Below, in pieces: positions 22,201 to 37,200 of a stretch of 64,000 nt of DNA. Under the pieces are notes generated by a model. The model was not told where the DNA came from. It worked only from the letters and a program-made list of their open reading frames with translations, and did no database searches. The translations under genes and the position numbers were made by a program. Origin of the DNA: Halisarca cf. caerulea. Its lineage: Eukaryota; Porifera; Demospongiae; Chondrillida; Halisarcidae. How positions within the stretch are numbered: the stretch's first letter is position 1; the number at the start of each line of letters is the position of its first letter. The stretch spans positions 4,437,118-4,501,117 of the forward strand of contig CAUJGJ010000444.1 of NCBI GenBank assembly GCA_963170055.1, read 5' to 3'.

Positions 22201-25200
22201 AAAATTAGCAACGTTAACATTTTAAAGTGACATTGGAATAGTTGTTTAAGCTGAAATTTGCTTAAAATGAAAGTTACTAAGTGAGTTTTTAAGATATTTG
22301 CAACTTTGGCAATTTTATTCTTATGATAAAATTAAAATTAGCAACGTTAACATTTTAAAGAGACATTGGAATAGTTGTTTAAGCTGAAATTTGCTTTAAC
22401 TGAAAGTTACCAAGTGAGTTTTTAAGATATTTGCAACTTTGGCAATTTTATTCTTATGATAAAATTAAAATTAGCAACGTTAACATTTTAAAGAGACATT
22501 GGAATAGTTGTTTAAGCTGAAATTTGCTTAAAATGAAAGTTACTAAGTGAGTTTTTAAGATATTTGCAACTTTGGCAATTTTATTCTTATGATAAAATTA
22601 AAATTAGCAACGTTAACATTTTAAAGTGACATTGGAATAGTTGTTTAAGCTGAAATTTGCTTTAAATGAAAGTTACTAAGTGAGTTTTTAAGATATTTGC
22701 AACTTTGGCAATTTTATTCTTATGATAAAATTAAATTTAGCAACGTTAACATTTTAAAGAGACATTGGAATAGTTGTTGAAGCTGAAATTTGCTTTAAAT
22801 GAAAGTTACTAAGTGAGTTTTTAAGATATTTGCAACTTTGGCAAGTTTATTCTTATGATAAAATTAAAATTAGCAACGTTAACATTTTAAAGTGACATTG
22901 GAATAGTTGTTTAAGCTGAAATTTGCTTAAAATGAAAGTTACTAAGTGAGTTTTTAAGATATTTGCAACTTTGGCAATTTTATTCTTATGATAAAATTAA
23001 ATTTAGCAACGTTAACATTTTAAAGAGACATTGGAATAGTTGTTGAAGCTGAAATTTGCTTAAACTGAAAGTTACTAAGTGAGTTTTTAAGATATTTGCA
23101 ACTTTGGCAATTTTATTCTTATGATAAAATTAGCAACGTTAACATTTTAAAGTGACATTGGAATAGTTGTTTAAGCTGAAATTTGCTTTAAATGAAAGTT
23201 ACTAAGTGAGTTTTTAAGATATTTGCAACTTTGGCAATTTTATTCTTATGATAAAATTAAATTTAGCAACGTTAACATTTTAAAGAGACATTGGAATAGT
23301 TGTTGAAGCTGAAATTTGCTTAAACTGAAAGTTACTAAGTGAGTTTTTAAGATATTTGCAACTTTGGCAATTTTATTCTTATGATAAAATTAAAATTAGC
23401 AACGTTAACATTTTAAAGAGACATTGGAATAGTTGTTTAAGCTGAAATTTGCTTTAAATGAAAGTTACTAAGTGAGTTTTTAAGATATTTGCAACTTTGG
23501 CAATTTTATTCTTATGATAAAATTAGCAACGTTAACATTTTAAAGTGACATTGGAATAGTTGTTTAAGCTGAAATTTGCTTTAAATGAAAGTTACTAAGT
23601 GAGTTTTTAAGATATTTGCAACTTTGGCAATTTTATTCTTATGATAAAATTAAATTTAGCAACGTTAACATTTTAAAGAGACATTGGAATAGTTGTTGAA
23701 GCTGAAATTTGCTTAAACTGAAAGTTACTAAGTGAGTTTTTAAGATATTTGCAACTTTGGCAATTTTATTCTTATGATAAAATTAAAATTAGCAACGTTA
23801 ACATTTTAAAGAGACATTGGAATAGTTGTTTAAGCTGAAATTTGCTTTAAATGAAAGTTACTAAGTGAGTTTTTAAGATATTTGCAACTTTGGCAATTTT
23901 ATTCTTATGATAAAATTAAAATTAGCAACGTTAACATTTTAAAGTGACATTGGAATAGTTGTTTAAGCTGAAATTTGCTTTAAATGAAAGTTACTAAGTG
24001 AGTTTTTAAGATATTTGCAACTTTGGCAATTTTATTCTTATGATAAAATTAAATTTAGGAACGTTAACATTTTAAAGAGAGATTAGAATAGTTGTTGAAG
24101 CTGAAATTTGCTTAAAATGAAAGTTACTGAGTTTTTAAGATATTTGCAACTTTGGCAATTTTATTCTTATGATAAAATTAAATTTAGCAACGTTAACATT
24201 TTAAAGTGACATTGGAATAGTTGTTTAAGCTGAAATTTTCTTAAAATGAAAGTTACTAAGTGAGTTTTTAAGATATTTGCAACTTTGGCAATTTTATTCT
24301 TATGATAAAATTAAATTTAGCAACGTTAACATTTTAAAGAGACATTGGAATAGTTGTTGAAGCTGAAATTTGCTTAAACTGAAAGTTACTAAGTGAGTTT
24401 TTAAGATATTTGCAACTTTGGCAATTTTATTCTTATGATAAAATTAAAATTAGCAACGTTAACATTTTAAAGAGACATTGGAATAGTTGTTTAAGCTGAA
24501 ATTTGCTTAAACTGAAAGTTACTAAGTGAGTTTTTAAGATATTTGCAACTTTGGCAATTTTATTCTTATGATAAAATTAAAATTAGCAACGTTAACATTT
24601 TAAAGTGACATTGGAATAGTTGTTTAAGCTGAAATTTGCTTTAAATGAAAGTTACTAAGTGAGTTTTTAAGATATTTGCAACTTTGGCAAATTTATTATT
24701 ATGATAAAATTAAATTTAGCAACGTTAACATTTTAAAGTGACATTGGAATAGTTGTTTAAGCTGAAATTTGCTTAAAATGAAAGTTACTAAGTGAGTTTT
24801 TAAGATATTTGCAACTTTGGCAATTTTATTCTTATGATAAAATTAAAATTAGCAACGTTAACATTTTAAAGAGACATTGGAATAGTTGTTTAAGCTGAAA
24901 TTTGCTTTAACTGAAAGTTACCAAGTGAGTTTTTAAGATATTTGCAACTTTGGCAATTTTATTCTTATGATAAAATTAAATTTAGCAACGTTAACATTTT
25001 AAAGAGACATTGGAATAGTTGTTTAAGCTGAAATTTGCTTAAAATGAAAGTTACTAAGTGAGTTTTTAAGATATTTGCAACTTTGGCAATTTTATTCTTA
25101 TGATAAAATTAAAATTAGCAACGTTAACATTTTAAAGTGACATTGGAATAGTTGTTTAAGCTGAAATTTGCTTAAACTGAAAGTTACTAAGTGAGTTTTT

Positions 25201-28200
25201 AAGATATTTGCAACTTTGGCAATTTTATTCTTATGATAAAATTAAAATTAGCAACGTTAACATTTTAAAGTGACATTGGAATAGTTGTATAAGCTGAAAT
25301 TTGCTTTAAATGAAAGTTACTAAGTGAGTTTTTAAGATATTTGCAACTTTGGCAATTTTATTCTTATGATAAAATTAAATTTAGCAACGTTAACATTTTA
25401 AAGTGACATTGGAATAGTTGTTTAAGCTGAAATTTGCTTAAACTGAAAGTTACTAAGTGAGTTTTTAAGATATTTGCAACTTTGGCAATTTTATTCTTAT
25501 GATAAAATTAGCAACGTTAACATTTTAAAGTGACATTGGAATAGTTGTTTAAGCTGAAATTTGCTTTAAATGAAAGTTACTAAGTGAGTTTTTAAGATAT
25601 TTGCAACTTTGGCAATTTTATTCTTATGATAAAATTAAATTTAGCAACGTTAACATTTTAAAGAGACATTGGAATAGTTGTTGAAGCTGAAATTTGCTTA
25701 AACTTAAAGTTACTAAGTGAGTTTTTAAGATATTTGCAACTTTGGCAATTTTATTCTTATGATAAAATTAAATTTAGCAAAGTTAACATTTTAAAGAGAC
25801 ATTGGAATAGTTGTTTAAGCTGAAATTTGCTTAAAATGAAAGTTACTAAGTGAGTTTTTAAGATATTTGCAACTTTGGCAATTTTATTCTTATGATAAAA
25901 TTAAAATTAGCAACGTTAACATTTTAAAGAGACATTGGAATAGTTGTTGAAGCTGAAATTTGCTTAAAATGAAAGTTACTAAGTGAGTTTTTAAGATATT
26001 TGCAACTTTGGTAATTTTATTCTTATGATAAAATTAAAATTAGGAACGTTAACATTTTAAGGAGACATTAGAATAGTTGTTGAAGCTGAAATTTGCTTAA
26101 AATGAAAGTTACTGAGTTTTTAAGATATTTGCAACTTTGGCAATTTTATTCTTATGATAAAATTAAATTTAGCAACGTTAACATTTTAAAGTGACATTGG
26201 AATAGTTGTTTAAGCTGAAATTTTCTTAAAATGAAAGTTACTAAGTGAGTTTTTAAGATATTTGCAACTTTGGCAATTTTATTCTTATGATAAAATTAAA
26301 TTTAGCAACGTTAACATTTTAAAGAGACATTGGAATAGTTGTTGAAGCTGAAATTTGCTTAAACTGAAAGTTACTAAGTGAGTTTTTAAGATATTTGCAA
26401 CTTTGGCAATTTTATTCTTATGATAAAATTAAAATTAGCAACGTTAACATTTTAAAGAGACATTGGAATAGTTGTTTAAGCTGAAATTTGCTTAAACTGA
26501 AAGTTACTAAGTGAGTTTTTAAGATATTTGCAACTTTGGCAATTTTATTCTTATGATAAAATTAAAATTAGCAACGTTAACATTTTAAAGTGACATTGGA
26601 ATAGTTGTTTAAGCTGAAATTTGCTTTAAATGAAAGTTACTAAGTGAGTTTTTAAGATATTTGCAACTTTGGCAAATTTATTATTATGATAAAATTAAAT
26701 TTAGCAACGTTAACATTTTAAAGTGACATTGGAATAGTTGTTTAAGCTGAAATTTGCTTAAAATGAAAGTTACTAAGTGAGTTTTTAAGATATTTGCAAC
26801 TTTGGCAATTTTATTCTTATGATAAAATTAAAATTAGCAACGTTAACATTTTAAAGAGACATTGGAATAGTTGTTTAAGCTGAAATTTGCTTTAACTGAA
26901 AGTTACCAAGTGAGTTTTTAAGATATTTGCAACTTTGGCAATTTTATTCTTATGATAAAATTAAAATTAGCAACGTTAACATTTTAAAGAGACATTAGAA
27001 TAGTTGTTGAAGCTGAAATTTGCTTAAAATGAAAGTTACTGAGTTTTTAAGATATTTGCAACTTTGGCAATTTTATTCTTATGATAAAATTAAATTTAGC
27101 AACGTTAACATTTTAAAGTGACATTGGAATAGTTGTTTAAGCTGAAATTTTCTTAAAATGAAAGTTACTAAGTGAGTTTTTAAGATATTTGCAACTTTGG
27201 CAATTTTATTCTTATGATAAAATTAAATTTAGCAACGTTAACATTTTAAAGAGACATTGGAATAGTTGTTGAAGCTGAAATTTGCTTAAACTGAAAGTTA
27301 CTAAGTGAGTTTTTAAGATATTTGCAACTTTGGCAATTTTATTCTTATGATAAAATTAAAATTAGCAACGTTAACATTTTAAAGAGACATTGGAATAGTT
27401 GTTTAAGCTGAAATTTGCTTAAACTGAAAGTTACTAAGTGAGTTTTTAAGATAATTGCAACTTTGGCAATTTTATTCTTATGATAAAATTAAAATTAGCA
27501 ACGTTAACATTTTAAAGTGACATTGGAATAGTTGTTTAAGCTGAAATTTGCTTTAAATGAAAGTTACTAAGTGAGTTTTTAAGATATTTGCAACTTTGGC
27601 AAATTTATTATTATGATAAAATTAAATTTAGCAACGTTAACATTTTAAAGTGACATTGGAATAGTTGTTTAAGCTGAAATTTGCTTAAAATGAAAGTTAC
27701 TCAGTCAGTTTTTAAGATATTTGCAACTTTGGCAATTTTATTCTTATGATAAAATTAAAATTAGCAACGTTAACATTTTAAAGAGACATTGGAATAGTTG
27801 TTTAAGCTGAAATTTGCTTTAACTGAAAGTTACCAAGTGAGTTTTTAAGATATTTGCAACTTTGGCAATTTTATTCTTATGATAAAATTAAAATTAGCAA
27901 CGTTAACATTTTAAAGTGACATTGGAATAGTTGTTTAAGCTGAAATTTGCTTTAAATGAAAGTTACTAAGTGAGTTTTTAAGATATTTGCAACTTTGGCA
28001 AATTTATTATTATGATAAAATTAAATTTAGCAACGTTAACATTTTAAAGTGACATTGGAATAGTTGTTTAAGCTGAAATTTGCTTAAAATGAAAGTTACT
28101 AAGTGAGTTTTTAAGATATTTGCAACTTTGGCAATTTTATTCTTATGATAAAATTAAAATTAGCAACGTTAACATTTTAAAGAGACATTGGAATAGTTGT

Positions 28201-31200
28201 TTAAGCTGAAATTTGCTTTAACTGAAAGTTACCAAGTGAGTTTTTAAGATATTTGCAACTTTGGCAATTTTATTCTTATGATAAAATTAAAATTAGCAAC
28301 GTTAACATTTTAAAGAGACATTAGAATAGTTGTTGAAGCTGAAATTTGCTTAAAATGAAAGTTACTGAGTTTTTAAGATATTTGCAACTTTGGCAATTTT
28401 ATTCTTATGATAAAATTAAATTTAGCAACGTTAACATTTTAAAGTGACATTGGAATAGTTGTTTAAGCTGAAATTTTCTTAAAATGAAAGTTACTAAGTG
28501 AGTTTTTAAGATATTTGCAACTTTGGCAATTTTATTCTTATGATAAAATTAAATTTAGCAACGTTAACATTTTAAAGAGACATTGGAATAGTTGTTGAAG
28601 CTGAAATTTGCTTAAACTGAAAGTTACTAAGTGAGTTTTTAAGATATTTGCAACTTTGGCAATTTTATTCTTATGATAAAATTAAAATTAGCAACGTTAA
28701 CATTTTAAAGAGACATTGGAATAGTTGTTTAAGCTGAAATTTGCTTTAACTGAAAGTTACTAAGTGAGTTTTTAAGATAATTGCAACTTTGGCAATTTTA
28801 TTCTTATGATAAAATTAAAATTAGCAACGTTAACATTTTAAAGTGACATTGGAATAGTTGTTTAAGCTGAAATTTGCTTTAAATGAAAGTTACTAAGTGA
28901 GTTTTTAAGATATTTGCAACTTTGGCAAATTTATTATTATGATAAAATTAAATTTAGCAACGTTAACATTTTAAAGTGACATTGGAATAGTTGTTTAAGC
29001 TGAAATTTGCTTAAAATGAAAGTTACTAAGTGAGTTTTTAAGATATTTGCAACTTTGGCAATTTTATTCTTATGATAAAATTAAAATTAGCAACGTTAAC
29101 ATTTTAAAGAGACATTGGAATAGTTGTTTAAGCTGAAATTTGCTTTAACTGAAAGTTACCAAGTGAGTTTTTAAGATATTTGCAACTTTGGCAATTTTAT
29201 TCTTATGATAAAATTAAAATTAGCAACGTTAACATTTTAAAGAGACATTGGAATAGTTGTTTAAGCTGAAATTTGCTTAAAATGAAAGTTACTAAGTGAG
29301 TTTTTAAGATATTTGCAACTTTGGCAATTTTATTCTTATGATAAAATTAAAATTAGCAACGTTAACATTTTAAAGTGACATTGGAATAGTTGTTTAAGCT
29401 GAAATTTGCTTAAACTGAAAGTTACTAAGTGAGTTTTTAAGATATTTGCAACTTTGGCAATTTTATTCTTATGATAAAATTAAAATTAGCAACGTTAACA
29501 TTTTAAAGTGACATTGGAATAGTTGTTTAAGCTGAAATTTGCTTTAAATGAAAGTTACTAAGTGAGTTTTTAAGATATTTGCAACTTTGGCAATTTTATT
29601 CTTATGATAAAATTAAAATTAGCAACGTTAACATTTTAAAGTGACATTGGAATAGTTGTTTAAGCTGAAATTTGCTTAAAATGAAAGTTATTAAGTGAGT
29701 TTTTAAGATATTTGCAACTTTGGCAATTTTATTCTTATGATAAAATTAAATTTAGCAACGTTAACATTTTAAAGAGACATTGGAATAGTTGTTGAAGCTG
29801 AAATTTGCTTAAACTGAAAGTTACTAAGTGAGTTTTTAAGATATTTGCAACTTTGGCAATTTTATTCTTATGATAAAATTAGCAACGTTAACATTTTAAA
29901 GTGACATTGGAATAGTTGTTTAAGCTGAAATTTGCTTTAAATGAAAGTTACTAAGTGAGTTTTTAAGATATTTGCAACTTTGGCAATTTTATTCTTATGA
30001 TAAAATTAAATTTAGCAACGTTAACATTTTAAAGAGACATTGGAATAGTTGTTGAAGCTGAAATTTGCTTAAACTTAAAGTTACTAAGTGAGTTTTTAAG
30101 ATATTTGCAACTTTGGCAATTTTATTCTTATGATAAAATTAAATTTAGCAAAGTTAACATTTTAAAGAGACATTGGAATAGTTGTTTAAGCTGAAATTTG
30201 CTTAAAATGAAAGTTACTAAGTGAGTTTTTAAGATATTTGCAACTTTGGCAATTTTATTCTTATGATAAAATTAAAATTAGCAACGTTAACATTTTAAAG
30301 AGACATTGGAATAGTTGTTGAAGCTGAAATTTGCTTAAAATGAAAGTTACTAAGTGAGTTTTTAAGATATTTGCAACTTTGGCAATTTTATTCTTATGAT
30401 AAAATTAAAATTAGGAACGTTAACATTTTAAAGAGACATTAGAATAGTTATTGAAGCTGAAATTTGCTTAAAATGAAAGTTACTGAGTTTTTAAGATATT
30501 TGCAACTTTGGCAATTTTATTCTTATGATAAAAATAAATTTAGCAACGTTAACATTTTAAAGTGACATTGGAATAGTTTTTTAAGCTGAAATTTTCTTAA
30601 AATGAAAGTTACTAAGTGAGTTTTTAAGATATTTGCAACTTTGGCAATTTTATTCTTATGATAAAATTAAATTTAGCAACGTTAACATTTTAAAGAGACA
30701 TTGGAATAGTTGTTTAAGCTGAAATTTGCTTAAACTGAAAGTTACTAAGTGAGTTTTTAAGATATTTGCAACTTTGGCAATTTTATTCTTATGATAAAAT
30801 TAAAATTAGCAACGTTAACATTTTAAAGAGACATTGGAATAGTTGTTTAAGCTGAAATTTGCTTAAACTGAAAGTTACTAAGTGAGTTTTTAAGATATTT
30901 GCAACTTTGGCAATTTTATTCTTATGATAAAATTAAAATTAGCAACGTTAACATTTTAAAGTGACATTGGAATAGTTGTTTAAGCTGAAATTTGCTTTAA
31001 ATGAAAGTTACTAAGTGAGTTTTTAAGATATTTGCAACTTTGGCAAATTTATTATTATGATAAAATTAAATTTAGCAACGTTAACATTTTAAAGTGACAT
31101 TGGAATAGTTGTTTAAGCTGAAATTTGCTTAAAATGAAAGTTACTAAGTGAGTTTTTAAGATATTTGCAACTTTGGCAATTTTATTCTTATGATAAAATT

Positions 31201-34200
31201 AAAATTAGCAACGTTAACATTTTAAAGAGACATTGGAATAGTTGTTTAAGCTGAAATTTGCTTTAACTGAAAGTTACCAAGTGAGTTTTTAAGATATTTG
31301 CAACTTTGGCAATTTTATTCTTATGATAAAATTAAAATTAGCAACGTTAACATTTTAAAGAGACATTGGAATAGTTGTTTAAGCTGAAATTTGCTTAAAA
31401 TGAAAGTTACTAAGTGAGTTTTTAAGATATTTGCAACTTTGGCAATTTTATTCTTATGATAAAATTAAAATTAGCAACGTTAACATTTTAAAGTGACATT
31501 GGAATAGTTGTTTAAGCTGAAATTTGCTTAAACTGAAAGTTACTAAGTGAGTTTTTAAGATATTTGCAACTTTGGCAATTTTATTCTTATGATAAAATTA
31601 AAATTAGCAACGTTAACATTTTAAAGTGACATTGGAATAGTTGTTTAAGCTGAAATTTGCTTTAAATGAAAGTTACTAAGTGAGTTTTTAAGATATTTGC
31701 AACTTTGGCAATTTTATTCTTATGATAAAATTAAATTTAGCAACGTTAACATTTTAAAGAGACATTGGAATAGTTGTTGAAGCTGAAATTTGCTTTAAAT
31801 GAAAGTTACTAAGTGAGTTTTTAAGATATTTGCAACTTTGGCAATTTTATTCTTATGATAAAATTAAAATTAGCAACGTTAACATTTTAAAGTGACATTG
31901 GAATAGTTGTTTAAGCTGAAATTTGCTTAAAATGAAAGTTACTAAGTGAGTTTTTAAGATATTTGCAACTTTGGCAATTTTATTCTTATGATAAAATTAA
32001 ATTTAGCAACGTTAACATTTTAAAGAGACATTGGAATAGTTGTTGAAGCTGAAATTTGCTTAAACTGAAAGTTACTAAGTGAGTTTTTAAGATATTTGCA
32101 ACTTTGGCAATTTTATTCTTATGATAAAATTAGCAACGTTAACATTTTAAAGTGACATTGGAATAGTTGTTTAAGCTGAAATTTGCTTTAAATGAAAGTT
32201 ACTAAGTGAGTTTTTAAGATATTTGCAACTTTGGCAATTTTATTCTTATGATAAAATTAAATTTAGCAACGTTAACATTTTAAAGAGACATTGGAATAGT
32301 TGTTGAAGCTGAAATTTGCTTAAACTGAAAGTTACTAAGTGAGTTTTTAAGATATTTGCAACTTTGGCAATTTTATTCTTATGATAAAATTAAAATTAGC
32401 AACGTTAACATTTTAAAGAGACATTGGAATAGTTGTTTAAGCTGAAATTTGCTTTAAATGAAAGTTACTAAGTGAGTTTTTAAGATATTTGCAACTTTGG
32501 CAATTTTATTCTTATGATAAAATTAAAATTAGCAACGTTAACATTTTAAAGTGACATTGGAATAGTTGTTTAAGCTGAAATTTGCTTTAAATGAAAGTTA
32601 CTAAGTGAGTTTTTAAGATATTTGCAACTTTGGCAATTTTATTCTTATGATAAAATTAAATTTAGCAACGTTAACATTTTAAAGAGACATTGGAATAGTT
32701 GTTGAAGCTGAAATTTGCTTAAACTGAAAGTTACTAAGTGAGTTTTTAAGATATTTGCAACTTTGGCAATTTTATTCTTATGATAAAATTAAAATTAGCA
32801 ACGTTAACATTTTAAAGAGACATTGGAATAGTTGTTTAAGCTGAAATTTGCTTTAACTGAAAGTTACCAAGTGAGTTTTTAAGATATTTGCAACTTTGGC
32901 AATTTTATTCTTATGATAAAATTAAAATTAGCAACGTTAACATTTTAAAGAGACATTGGAATAGTTGTTTAAGCTGAAATTTGCTTAAAATGAAAGTTAC
33001 TAAGTGAGTTTTTAAGATATTTGCAACTTTGGCAATTTTATTCTTATGATAAAATTAAAATTAGCAACGTTAACATTTTAAAGTGATATTGGAATAGTTG
33101 TTTAAGCTGAAATTTGCTTAAACTGAAAGTTACTGAGTTTTTAAGATATTTGCAACTTTGGCAATTTTATTCTTATGATAAAATTAAAATTAGCAACGTT
33201 AACATTTTAAAGTGACATTGGAATAGTTGTTTAAGCTGAAATTTGCTTTAAATGAAAGTTACTAAGTGAGTTTTTAAGATAATTGCAACTTTGGCAATTT
33301 TATTCTTATGATAAAATTAAAATTAGCAACGTTAACATTTTAAAGTGACATTGGAATAGTTGTTTAAGCTGAAATTTGATTAAAATGAAAGTTATTAAGT
33401 GAGTTTTTAAGATATTTGCAACTTTGGCAATTTTATTCTTATGATAAAATTAAATTTAGCAACGTTAACATTTTAAAGAGACATTGGAATAGTTGTTGAA
33501 GCTGAAATTTGCTTAAACTGAAAGTTACTAAGTGAGTTTTTAAGATATTTGCAACTTTGGCAATTTTATTCTTATGATAAAATTAGCAACGTTAACATTT
33601 TAAAGTGACATTGGAATAGTTGTTTAAGCTGAAATTTGCTTTAAATGAAAGTTACTAAGTGAGTTTTTAAGATATTTGCAACTTTGGCAATTTTATTCTT
33701 ATGATAAAATAAAATTTAGCAACGTTAACATTTTAAAGAGACATTGGAATAGTTGTTGAAGCTGAAATTTGCTTAAACTTAAAGTTACTAAGTGAGTTTT
33801 TAAGATATTTGCAACTTTGGCAATTTTATTCTTATGATAAAATTAAATTTAGCAAAGTTAACATTTTAAAGAGACATTGGAATAGTTGTTTAAGCTGAAA
33901 TTTGCTTAAAATGAAAGTTACTAAGTGAGTTTTTAAGATATTTGCAACTTTGGCAATTTTATTCTTATGATAAAATTAAAATTAGCAACGTTAACATTTT
34001 AAAGAGACATTGGAATAGTTGTTGAAGCTGAAATTTGCTTAAAATGAAAGTTACTAAGTGAGTTTTTAAGATATTTGCAACTTTGGCAATTTTATTCTTA
34101 TGATAAAATTAAAATTAGGAACGTTAACATTTTAAAGAGACATTAGAATAGTTGTTGAAGCTGAAATTTGCTTAAAATGAAAGTTACTGAGTTTTTAAGA

Positions 34201-37200
34201 TATTTGCAACTTTGGCAATTTTATTCTTATGATAAAATTAAATTTAGCAACGTTAACATTTTAAAGTGACATTGGAATAGTTGTTTAAGCTGAAATTTTC
34301 TTAAAATGAAAGTTACTAAGTGAGTTTTTAAGATATTTGCAACTTTGGCAATTTTATTCTTATGATAAAATTAAATTTAGCAACGTTAACATTTTAAAGA
34401 GACATTGGAATAGTTGTTGAAGCTGAAATTTGCTTAAACTGAAAGTTACTAAGTGAGTTTTTAAGATATTTGCAACTTTGGCAATTTTATTCTTATGATA
34501 AAATTAAAATTAGCAACGTTAACATTTTAAAGAGACATTGGAATAGTTGTTTAAGCTGAAATTTGCTTAAACTGAAAGTTACTAAGTGAGTTTTTAAGAT
34601 ATTTGCAACTTTGGCAATTTTATTCTTATGATAAAATTAAAATTAGCAACGTTAACATTTTAAAGTGACATTGGAATAGTTGTTTAAGCTGAAATTTGCT
34701 TTAAATGAAAGTTACTAAGTGAGTTTTTAAGATATTTGCAACTTTGGCAAATTTATTATTATGATAAAATTAAATTTAGCAACGTTAACATTTTAAAGTG
34801 ACATTGGAATAGTTGTTTAAGCTGAAATTTGCTTAAAATGAAAGTTACTAAGTGAGTTTTTAAGATATTTGCAACTTTGGCAATTTTATTCTTATGATAA
34901 AATTAAAATTAGCAACGTTAACATTTTAAAGAGACATTGGAATAGTTGTTTAAGCTGAAATTTGCTTTAACTGAAAGTTACCAAGTGAGTTTTTAAGATA
35001 TTTGCAACTTTGGCAATTTTATTCTTATGATAAAATTAAAATTAGCAACGTTAACATTTTAAAGAGACATTGGAATAGTTGTTTAAGCTGAAATTTGCTT
35101 AAAATGAAAGTTACTAAGTGAGTTTTTAAGATATTTGCAACTTTGGCAATTTTATTCTTATGATAAAATTAAAATTAGCAACGTTAACATTTTAAAGTGA
35201 CATTGGAATAGTTGTTTAAGCTGAAATTTGCTTAAACTGAAAGTTACTAAGTGAGTTTTTAAGATATTTGCAACTTTGGCAATTTTATTCTTATGATAAA
35301 ATTAAAATTAGCAACGTTAACATTTTAAAGTGACATTGGAATAGTTGTTTAAGCTGAAATTTGCTTTAAATGAAAGTTACTAAGTGAGTTTTTAAGATAT
35401 TTGCAACTTTGGCAATTTTATTCTTATGATAAAATTAAATTTAGCAACGTTAACATTTTAAAGAGACATTGGAATAGTTGTTGAAGCTGAAATTTGCTTT
35501 AAATGAAAGTTACTAAGTGAGTTTTTAAGATATTTGCAACTTTGGCAATTTTATTCTTATGATAAAATTAAAATTAGCAACGTTAACATTTTAAAGTGAC
35601 ATTGGAATAGTTGTTTAAGCTGAAATTTGCTTAAAATGAAAGTTACTAAGTGAGTTTTTAAGATATTTGCAACTTTGGCAATTTTATTCTTATGATAAAA
35701 TTAAATTTAGCAACGTTAACATTTTAAAGAGACATTGGAATAGTTGTTGAAGCTGAAATTTGCTTAAACTGAAAGTTACTAAGTGAGTTTTTAAGATATT
35801 TGCAACTTTGGCAATTTTATTCTTATGATAAAATTAGCAACGTTAACATTTTAAAGTGACATTGGAATAGTTGTTTAAGCTGAAATTTGCTTTAAATGAA
35901 AGTTACTAAGTGAGTTTTTAAGATATTTGCAACTTTGGCAATTTTATTCTTATGATAAAATTAAATTTAGCAACGTTAACATTTTAAAGAGACATTGGAA
36001 TAGTTGTTGAAGCTGAAATTTGCTTAAACTGAAAGTTACTAAGTGAGTTTTTAAGATATTTGCAACTTTGGCAATTTTATTCTTATGATAAAATTAAAAT
36101 TAGCAACGTTAACATTTTAAAGAGACATTGGAATAGTTGTTTAAGCTGAAATTTGCTTTAAATGAAAGTTACTAAGTGAGTTTTTAAGATATTTGCAACT
36201 TTGGCAATTTTATTCTTATGATAAAATTAAAATTAGCAACGTTAACATTTTAAAGTGACATTGGAATAGTTGTTTAAGCTGAAATTTGCTTTAAATGAAA
36301 GTTACTAAGTGAGTTTTTAAGATATTTGCAACTTTGGCAATTTTATTCTTATGATAAAATTAAATTTAGCAACGTTAACATTTTAAAGAGACATTGGAAT
36401 AGTTGTTGAAGCTGAAATTTGCTTAAAATGAAAGTTACTAAGTGAGTTTTTAAGATATTTGCAACTTTGGCAATTTTATTCTTATGATAAAATTAAAATT
36501 AGCAACGTTAACATTTTAAAGAGACATTGGAATAGTTGTTTAAGCTGAAATTTGCTTTAAATGAAAGTTACTAAGTGAGTTTTTAAGATATTTGCATTTT
36601 TGGCAATTTTATTCTTATGATAAAATTAAAATTAGCAACGTTAACATTTTAAAGTGACATTGGAATAGTTGTTTAAGCTGAAATTTGCTTAAAATGAAAG
36701 TTACTAAGTGAGTTTTTAAGATATTTGCAACTTTGGCAATTTTATTCTTATGATAAAATTAGCAACGTTAACATTTTAAAGAGACATTGGAATAGTTGTT
36801 TAAGCTGAAATTTGCTTTAAATGAAAGTTACTAAGTGAGTTTTTAAGATATTTGCAACTTTGGCAATTTTATTCTTATGATAAAATTAAATTTAGCAACG
36901 TTAACATTTTAAAGAGACATTGGAATAGTTGTTGAAGCTGAAATTTGCTTAAACTGAAAGTTACTAAGTGAGTTTTTAAGATATTTGCAACTTTGGCAAT
37001 TTTATTCTTATGATAAAATTAAAATTAGCAACGTTAACATTTTAAAGAGACATTGGAATAGTTGTTTAAGCTGAAATTTGCTTTAAATGAAAGTTACTAA
37101 GTGAGTTTTTAAGATATTTGCAACTTTGGCAATTTTATTCTTATGATAAAATTAAAATTAGCAACGTTAACATTTTAAAGTGACATTGGAATAGTTGTTT

